Part shown: piece by piece, positions 57,053-64,000 of the stretch
Layout: each line of letters opens with the position of its first letter
Numbering within the stretch: the stretch's first letter is position 1
Assembly (NCBI RefSeq): GCF_017826695.1
Contig: NZ_JAFFZW010000005.1
Span: 248,001-312,000, forward strand
DNA length: 64,000 nt
Source of the DNA: Pseudomonas alliivorans
GTDB taxonomy: Bacteria > Pseudomonadota > Gammaproteobacteria > Pseudomonadales > Pseudomonadaceae
Direction of reading: 5' to 3'
Notes under the pieces: model-generated
The model's input: the letters and a program-made list of their open reading frames with translations, nothing else
The model's database searches: none
Told to the model about the DNA's origin: nothing
Position numbers and translations under genes: made by a program

Positions 57053-58231
57053 TCACACGTATTGCGCTGCAGCGTAGGCCGATGCCCACGCCCATTGGAA
57101 ATTGAAGCCGCCCAGGTGGCCGCTGACGTCCAGCACTTCACCGACAAAATAAAGACCGGGCGATTTCAGCGACTCCATGGTCTTGGACGACACTTCACGT
57201 GTGTCGATCCCACCCAGCGTGACCTCGGCGGTGCGGTAACCTTCGGTGCCCGCCGGGATGACTTGCCAGCTCGCCAGCTTCGCGGCGATGTCGGCCAGTT
57301 CAGCGTGGGTGTACTGCTTCATCGGTTTGGACACGAACCAGTGCTCGGCGATCAGGTTGGCCATCTTCTTGGTAAAGATCTCACCCAGCAGCGTCTTCAG
57401 CTCGCTGTTGGGGCGCTCAGCCTGTTGTTGTGCGAGCCAGGCAGGCACGTCGTGATCGGGCAGCAGGTTGATTTCAACCGTGTCGCCGGGCTGCCAGAAC
57501 GAGGAAATCTGCAGGATCGCCGGGCCGCTGAGGCCGCGATGGGTGAACAGTATGTTCTCGCGGAAACAGGTGTCGTTGCAGCTCACCAGACAATCCACCG
57601 AAGTGCCCGACAGCTCGGTGCACAATGCCTTGAGCTGATCGGTGATGGTGAATGGCACAAGGCCTGCGCGCGTTGGCAGAAGCGTATGGCCAAATTGTTT
57701 GCCGACCTGATAGCCGAACCCGGTCGCGCCCAGCGTCGGGATCGACAGTCCGCCGGTGGCGATCACCAGTGACTGGCAATCCAGCGTGCCGAGCGTGGTT
57801 TGCAGGCGGTAGCCCGAGTCGGTCTTTTCGATCTGCTGCACCGAGGTGTCCATGTGCAGGCTGGCACCGGCCTGACGGCACTCTTCCAGCAGCATTTCCA
57901 GAATGTCGCTGGACTTGTTGTCGCAAAACAGCTGGCCGAGCTTTTTCTCGTGATAGGGCACGCCATGTCTGGCGACCATCTCGATGAAGTCCCACTGGGT
58001 GTAGCGTGCCAGCGCCGACTTGCAGAAATGCGCGTTCTGCGAGAGGAAGTTGGCAGGCTCGGTGTACATGTTGGTGAAGTTGCACCGCCCGCCACCCGAC
58101 ATGAGGATCTTCTTGCCGGGTTTGTTGGCGTGATCGATCAGCATCACCTTGCGCCCACGACTGGCCGCGGTAAACGCACACATCAAACCTGCGGCGCCAG
58201 CGCCAATGATTACAACGTCAGTAACGGGCAC
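57053..58231 (-). CDS. BaiN/YhiN-like FAD flavoprotein (HI0933 family)
   Basis: A flavoprotein of 392 residues with an N-terminal Rossmann motif TDVVIIGAGAAGLMCAFTAA, the family signature KKILMSGGGRCNFTN, and a C-terminal VTLGGIDTREVSSKTMES followed by GLYFVGEVLDVSGHLGGFNFQWAWASG-like FAD contacts. Family members are poorly characterised; some reduce bile-acid double bonds. I prefer a GTG start at 58231 because GAGGA is eight bases upstream; an ATG at 58258 adds nine residues and cannot be excluded. Confidence 0.85.
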   Translation of the reverse strand: MPVTDVVIIGAGAAGLMCAFTAASRGRKVMLIDHANKPGKKILMSGGGRCNFTNMYTEPANFLSQNAHFCKSALARYTQWDFIEMVARHGVPYHEKKLGQLFCDNKSSDILEMLLEECRQAGASLHMDTSVQQIEKTDSGYRLQTTLGTLDCQSLVIATGGLSIPTLGATGFGYQVGKQFGHTLLPTRAGLVPFTITDQLKALCTELSGTSVDCLVSCNDTCFRENILFTHRGLSGPAILQISSFWQPGDTVEINLLPDHDVPAWLAQQQAERPNSELKTLLGEIFTKKMANLIAEHWFVSKPMKQYTHAELADIAAKLASWQVIPAGTEGYRTAEVTLGGIDTREVSSKTMESLKSPGLYFVGEVLDVSGHLGGFNFQWAWASAYAAAQYV

Positions 58232-58350
58232 AGCATGGTCCTCGGGAATCGACTGCATGGACGCCGCGCGTCCGCTTCTGGAGGTGACGCAATGCGTCAC
58301 GGGCTGCGTGCCCGGGCGGGAGCGCGGGCACGATCATCATCCTTTTTGGG

Positions 58351-59730
<1,380 letters not shown>

Positions 59731-59844
59731 GACGATGGACCTGCAAAACAAAAATGTCGCGCAGTGTATCAGGTCCCGGGGGCGGCTCAGATGGCGATGT
59801 CGATAAATGGCTGTCCAGCTTATTGGGCCCGGTTCAATGGACTG

Positions 59845-59928
59845 TGGGAGACGGCTTGCCGGCGATGCGTATTCCGGCGCGACCTATCAGTGATTGAACT
59901 GACGCCATCGCCGGCAAGCCGCCTCCCA
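59845..59928. repeat. REPIN (inverted REP doublet)
   Basis: REP unit at 59845-59867 (GACGGCTTGCCGGCGATG) and inverted partner at 59906-59928 (CATCGCCGGCAAGCCGCC), 38 bases apart. Same family as 14303-14386. It lies in the 211-base gap between the dbpA start and the mdtD-like stop. Confidence 0.85.
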
Positions 59929-59941
59929 GGTGGCAGGCGCG

Positions 59942-61351
59942 TCACACCTTCTTGCGCCCCTCACCTGCAGGCAGTTGCAGAAAAATCCCCGCCGCGAACA
60001 TCGCCAGGATGCCGACGCTCAGGAAGGTCATATGGAACGCGCCCAGCACGTCGCTGACCTCGCCTGTCGCCACTTCGTCACTGAAGCCGCCCAGCAAGGC
60101 GGCGGCGCTGGCCACTCCCAGACTCAGCGACAGTTGCGCCACCACCGACAGCAGGCCGTTGCCGCTGGCCGCGCTGGCGTCATTCAGATCGATCAGGGTC
60201 ACGGTGTTCATCGCGGTGAATTGCAGCGAGTTCACTGCGCCCAGAAGTCCCAGGTGCACCAGCAACACCCAGTACGGGGTGTCCACCTCGACCAGTGCGA
60301 AACTCGCCAGCAGTATGCCCAGCAGCAGCGTGTTGCTGGTCAGAAGGGTGCGATAGCCCAAATGTTCGATCAGCCAGCGCGCCACGGTTTTGGCGAACAT
60401 TCCGGCGGCGGCCAGCGGCAGCATGCTCATGCCTGCCTCGGACGGCGAATAGCCCAACGCGACCTGCAGCAGCAACGGCACCAGAAACGGCAGCGCGCCG
60501 CTGCCGAGTCGGGCGAACAGGTTGCCCATGATGCCGACTGCGAAGGTGCGGGTACGAAACAGTGAGGGCGCGAACAGCGGCGCGTCGATGTGTCCTGCCC
60601 GCAGCCAGTAAGCCGCCAGGCAGCCCATTCCGGCGAACAACAGCAGCACCACCCGCATGTGCGGCAGTTTCAGTTCGCCCAGCCCCTCGAGTGCAATGGT
60701 GATCAGCACCATGGCTGCGCCGAACAGAATGAACCCGACCCCGTCGAAGCGGGTGCGCCCGCCGCCGGGGATGTCCGGGATGAAATGCTTGACCGCATAG
60801 CAGCCAATGATGCCGACCGGGATGTTAAGCAGGAAAATCCAGTGCCAGCTCAGGTATTCCACCATCCAGCCGCCCAGTGTCGGACCGAGCAACGGTCCGA
60901 TGAGCCCCGGCACCGTGATGAAACCCATGATCCGCACCAGCTCCGAACGCGGATAGACCCTCAGCACGATCAGCCGCCCGATAGGCACCATCAACGCGCC
61001 GCCCAGCCCCTGAATCACCCGTGCACCCACCAGCATGCCCAGCGAATTGGACAGCGCGCACAGCAGAGAGCCGAAGCTGAACAGCAGGATGGCACTGAAA
61101 AAGATGCGCTTGATCCCGAACCGGTCGGCAATCCAGCCCGAGGCCGGGATCAGCAGCGCAATGGTCAGCATGTAAGCGATGACCACCGACTGCATCCGCA
61201 GTGGGTCTTCAGCCAGTGAGTGAGCCATGGACGGCAGGGCGGTGTTGAGAATCGTGCCGTCCAGGCTTTGCATGAAAAAAGCGATGGCGATGACCCAAGG
61301 CATCCAGCGAAGGGTCTTGTCGTCCATGACGTGCGTGGCAGAGTTGGCCAT
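59942..61351 (-). CDS. mdtD: MdtD-like DHA2-family multidrug exporter
   Basis: Major facilitator protein of 469 residues with about 14 transmembrane helices. QSLDGTILNTALPSMAHSL near the N-terminus and GWIADRFGIKRIF plus GRLIVLRVYPRSELVRIMGF are DHA2 signatures. It has no partner membrane-fusion protein and so should export into the periplasm. Substrate unknown. It starts ten bases after the tldD-pmbA-type gene pair and is on the same strand. Confidence 0.85.
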   Translation of the reverse strand: MANSATHVMDDKTLRWMPWVIAIAFFMQSLDGTILNTALPSMAHSLAEDPLRMQSVVIAYMLTIALLIPASGWIADRFGIKRIFFSAILLFSFGSLLCALSNSLGMLVGARVIQGLGGALMVPIGRLIVLRVYPRSELVRIMGFITVPGLIGPLLGPTLGGWMVEYLSWHWIFLLNIPVGIIGCYAVKHFIPDIPGGGRTRFDGVGFILFGAAMVLITIALEGLGELKLPHMRVVLLLFAGMGCLAAYWLRAGHIDAPLFAPSLFRTRTFAVGIMGNLFARLGSGALPFLVPLLLQVALGYSPSEAGMSMLPLAAAGMFAKTVARWLIEHLGYRTLLTSNTLLLGILLASFALVEVDTPYWVLLVHLGLLGAVNSLQFTAMNTVTLIDLNDASAASGNGLLSVVAQLSLSLGVASAAALLGGFSDEVATGEVSDVLGAFHMTFLSVGILAMFAAGIFLQLPAGEGRKKV

Positions 61352-61361
61352 AAGCTCCTGG

Positions 61362-62687
61362 CTATAACGTGAGGGTCAGTCGGCTTATCAAAGCACCGGG
61401 CAATTGAATGGATCCTGTCTGGCGCTGACTGTAGGTACTCGATTGCAGAATGAGTTCCCTTTCATGCGTCAGATCTTCCAGTGCGCTGCCCAGCAGGCTG
61501 TAAGCGCTGTCGTCGAAACGCATGGTGCTGACCGGCGCGACAATCTTGCCGTCCTCGACCCAGAAGGTCGCGAAACGTGTCATGCCGGTCAGGCGTCCTG
61601 CAGCCTGATCGGAGAAGTTCAGGTACCAGAGGTTGCTGATGTACAGGCCAGTGCCGAGCTTTTGCAGCACCTGATCCAGCTCCAGTGAACCGCCGGCAAT
61701 GTCCAGCGCACTGGGCCATTCGCCGTAATCGGCACCGTTGGCCTGCAGGTCGTATTCGGCGGCGCTGCTGGAGTCCACCAGTTGCTCGCCCGCCTTGCCG
61801 TCCGCGACGAGGGACAGATCCTTGCGCGGGTAGCCCTCACGCGAAAACGCAGGCGACAGCGAACCACTGACCTTTTCCTGGATGCTGACCAATGGACTGA
61901 ACTGCGCGTCGCCGTTGTACAGGCGCTGCAAAGGGCTGCGTTTGCTGGCAATCGCCTGCGCAGAAAACCCACCCCAGCTCAGCATGCCGATGACTTCGTC
62001 CAGCGCCGCCGGAGCCAGATAGGCACGGTACTGGCCGGGTTCGAGGGTATGCAGCGGGCGACCCAGATAATCCAGTTGCTCGCGGGCCTGCTCGAAGCGA
62101 CGGCTGAACGCCTCGTTGTCCCAGTCATGACCAGCATAGTTGGCCTTCACGGCCTGACCGTTTTCGTGAAACAGGCTCCAGTCGAAGTTGAAGCTGTTGG
62201 CCTGATGCCAGCCCAGCGCACCCCATGAACTGGCGAAACCCCGGTACAGCGGGCCTGAAGCATAGAAACCGACCAGGTCCAGTCCTTGAGCCAGTTCGCT
62301 GATCCGTTCTACGACCTGCCCGCTGTCAGGCAGCGGATTCTCCTGAACGTTATTGCTTTGCCACGCCTGCGTGTTGGGCAGCAGATACGGGTCCTTCGAC
62401 AGCAGCGGCAACGTTTCGCGCAGTTGCTGAAGGGCATCGGTCAGACGTTGGGCATCGGTGTCGTTATCGCCGGACAGCGTCACTTCCAGATTGGCGTGGC
62501 GGCCGTCATCAATCAGTTTCAAGCTCAGAATGGCCTGCTGCACCTGCCCGGCCTGGCGCACCTGGCCGTGGTTGAAACGAATGAAATCCGACGCCTCGGC
62601 GTCATAGGCCAGGGTGAACTGTTCGGTCGGGCGGATGGCCGCCTTGAGCAAGGCGACCAGCGCCTCGAATTGCTGTTGCTGAGTCAT
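61362..62687 (-). CDS. PmbA/TldE-type subunit of a TldD-TldE-like metalloprotease
   Basis: A 441-residue protein of the TldD/PmbA family lacking an HExxxH zinc motif, so it should be the non-catalytic TldE-like partner. The C-terminal ISNLWYLNFSDQAAGRLTGMTRFATFWVEDGKI is typical. The ATG at 62687 overlaps the partner's stop by one base (TGATG), consistent with a heterodimer. The classical tldD/pmbA genes usually sit elsewhere in pseudomonads, so this is probably a second pair. Confidence 0.88.
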   Translation of the reverse strand: MTQQQQFEALVALLKAAIRPTEQFTLAYDAEASDFIRFNHGQVRQAGQVQQAILSLKLIDDGRHANLEVTLSGDNDTDAQRLTDALQQLRETLPLLSKDPYLLPNTQAWQSNNVQENPLPDSGQVVERISELAQGLDLVGFYASGPLYRGFASSWGALGWHQANSFNFDWSLFHENGQAVKANYAGHDWDNEAFSRRFEQAREQLDYLGRPLHTLEPGQYRAYLAPAALDEVIGMLSWGGFSAQAIASKRSPLQRLYNGDAQFSPLVSIQEKVSGSLSPAFSREGYPRKDLSLVADGKAGEQLVDSSSAAEYDLQANGADYGEWPSALDIAGGSLELDQVLQKLGTGLYISNLWYLNFSDQAAGRLTGMTRFATFWVEDGKIVAPVSTMRFDDSAYSLLGSALEDLTHERELILQSSTYSQRQTGSIQLPGALISRLTLTL

Positions 62688-64000
62688 CAGGCATCTCCTC
62701 CAAACACATCGACCTGGCTGAAGACACACGCGGGCGTCGCGTGGCCGACCCGGATCACCTGGTTAGGCTCACCCTTGCCGCAGTTCGGCGTGCCCAGCAC
62801 CTTGAAGGTGCTGGCATCGCCCACTGCGCTGAGGCTCTTCCAGAAGCGTGCGGAAATCGCCCGATAGTTGGGGTTCTTCACCACGCCTTTGAGTTCGCCG
62901 TTCTCGATCAACTGGCCCCATTCGCAGCCGAACTGGAATTTGTTGCGCGCGTCGTCGATGGACCACGAACGGTTGCTCGACATCAGAATGCCGTGCTCGA
63001 TGTTGCCGATCAGGCTGTCCATCGATTGATCACCCGGTTCGATGTTCAAATTGGCCATGCGATCGATGGGCGGTCGGTTCCAACTGCTGGCGCGGCTGTT
63101 GGCCACGCCGTCCAGGCCGCTGCGGTATTGCGACAGTGCGCCACCCAGCGGACGTTGCAGCAGGCCGTCGCGGATCAGGAATTGCTTGCTGGCCGCTGTG
63201 CCTTCGTCGTCATGGCCATAACTGGCGAGCTGCTCGGGGATGTCCGGGTCGAACGTCACGTTGAGCAGGTTGGAGCCGTACTGCAGGGTGCCGAAATCCG
63301 ACATCTTGACGAAGCTGGTGCCTGCGTAATTGCGCTCGTCGCCCAGAATCCGGTCCAGTTCCAGCGGGTGGCCGATGGATTCGTGAATCTGCAGCACCAT
63401 CTGGTCCGGCATCAACAGCAGGTCGCGCTGGCCGGACGGTGTGTTGGGCGCCAGTATCAGCTGTAACGCCTGATCGGCGACTGTCGCTGCCGCGCCGATC
63501 AAACCACAGTTGCTCAGCACTTCAACGCCGCCCTGCTGGCCAAAGTTCTGGCCCCCCAGGCTGCGGGTCTGGCTGTCGGTTCCGTCGTAGGCCGTGACGC
63601 TCACGCCCGGAAAGACAAAGCGCTGCGCCTGGCGCAATTCGGCACCTGCGCTGTTTAAGTAAATCTGTTCGACCGTTTCCAGCCCCAACTCGGCTTGCCA
63701 GTTGACGAGCCGGTCGTCTTTCGGGACGGCCGTGGACTCGCTCATCAGCAGGCCGATGCAGTCGCTCAGCGACGGGAAAGCCTGGTTGAAGTTTGGCGAG
63801 AAGTAGTCGGCCTTTGCAGTGGACACGGGCTGTTCGCTCAGGTCCAGCAACGCATGTGGCGCCAGACGGCGAGCCATGGCCTCGGCCTGATTCAGGGCGG
63901 TCTGCAGACCGTTTTGGGAAATATCATGGGTCGCGGCGTAAGTTTCGACGCCATTGAAGCGCACCGTCAGCATTGCCCCTTCATCGGCGAACAGCGAAGG
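62687..64000 (-). CDS. TldD-type metalloprotease subunit, 5' end beyond window
   Basis: Catalytic TldD-like subunit, 437 residues visible. The zinc motif is HESIGH (HExxxH) in QIHESIGHPLELDRIL. TldD-TldE complexes degrade unfolded peptides and process some modified peptides. The frame is open through the last base of the window (residues PSLFADEGA precede the ATG at 63973), so that ATG is internal and the real start lies beyond 64000. Overlaps the downstream subunit by one base. Confidence 0.9.
   Translation of the reverse strand, partial: PSLFADEGAMLTVRFNGVETYAATHDISQNGLQTALNQAEAMARRLAPHALLDLSEQPVSTAKADYFSPNFNQAFPSLSDCIGLLMSESTAVPKDDRLVNWQAELGLETVEQIYLNSAGAELRQAQRFVFPGVSVTAYDGTDSQTRSLGGQNFGQQGGVEVLSNCGLIGAAATVADQALQLILAPNTPSGQRDLLLMPDQMVLQIHESIGHPLELDRILGDERNYAGTSFVKMSDFGTLQYGSNLLNVTFDPDIPEQLASYGHDDEGTAASKQFLIRDGLLQRPLGGALSQYRSGLDGVANSRASSWNRPPIDRMANLNIEPGDQSMDSLIGNIEHGILMSSNRSWSIDDARNKFQFGCEWGQLIENGELKGVVKNPNYRAISARFWKSLSAVGDASTFKVLGTPNCGKGEPNQVIRVGHATPACVFSQVDVFGGDA

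Noticed and set aside
63971..63973. ATG at 63973 as the start of the TldD-type gene
   Set aside because: The frame remains open with plausible sequence through base 64000 and family proteins are longer, so the start is outside the window.

Overview
The window is a gene-dense stretch of a Pseudomonas chromosome with about 46 protein genes, no rRNA, no tRNA found by eye, no CRISPR array and no insertion sequence. The gene order rdgB-hemW / metXW / yggT-proC-yggS / pilT, then pyrC'-pyrB-pyrR-ruvX-algH-tonB3-gshB, then pilGHIJ-chpA-chpC matches what is known around pilT and pilG in P. aeruginosa. Several traits point away from P. aeruginosa and towards the P. syringae group or a close relative: no pilU beside pilT, no pilK or chpB in the Chp cluster, a cytoplasmic-looking alginate lyase, and intergenic hairpins of the GGACGCGGAGCG type. 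The species call is inference.

Layout. 1-6679 (minus): housekeeping and methionine/proline genes, many with 1-4 base overlaps. 6735-7769: pilT. 7825-9163: a secreted NlpC/P60 endopeptidase diverging from a TM2 membrane protein. 9245-15398 (minus): pyrimidine genes with a catalytically dead dihydroorotase, ruvX, algH, tonB3 and gshB. 15632-25642 (plus): Pil-Chp chemosensory system for type IV pili. 25690-32369 (minus): selO, a giant MscK-type channel and a K+/H+ antiporter. 32616-37836 (plus): two tandem paralogous putative toxins. 37966-47216: acyl-CoA dehydrogenase, alpha/beta hydrolase, and divergent putA/putP with five GTTGCA operator motifs. 47299-51301: PL7 alginate lyase, a REC-PAS-GGDEF-EAL protein, a YgjP-like metalloprotein and a small winged-helix protein. 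51403-56938: ElaA acetyltransferase, a MarR/flavin monooxygenase pair with palindromic operators, a solute-binding protein and a FUSC-family membrane protein. 57053-64000 (minus): BaiN-like flavoprotein, dbpA, mdtD-like exporter and a TldD/PmbA pair whose last member runs off the window.

The most interesting locus is 32616-37836. Two proteins of 863 and 844 residues share an N-terminal dermonecrotic-toxin-like region, a hydrophobic segment, a near-identical acidic motif and a C-terminal domain carrying all three hallmarks of an arginine-type mono-ADP-ribosyltransferase (R, S-x-S, E-x-E). There is no visible immunity gene and no hrp box. An 11-base motif lies about 65 bases upstream of each gene, in opposite orientations.

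The second theme is a lean Pil-Chp system: ChpA has 1993 residues with four canonical HTLKG phosphotransfer sites, and the adaptation enzymes PilK and ChpB are missing from the cluster. Starts were chosen from ribosome binding sites, overlaps and family lengths. Function calls rest on motif recognition by eye, not on database searches.
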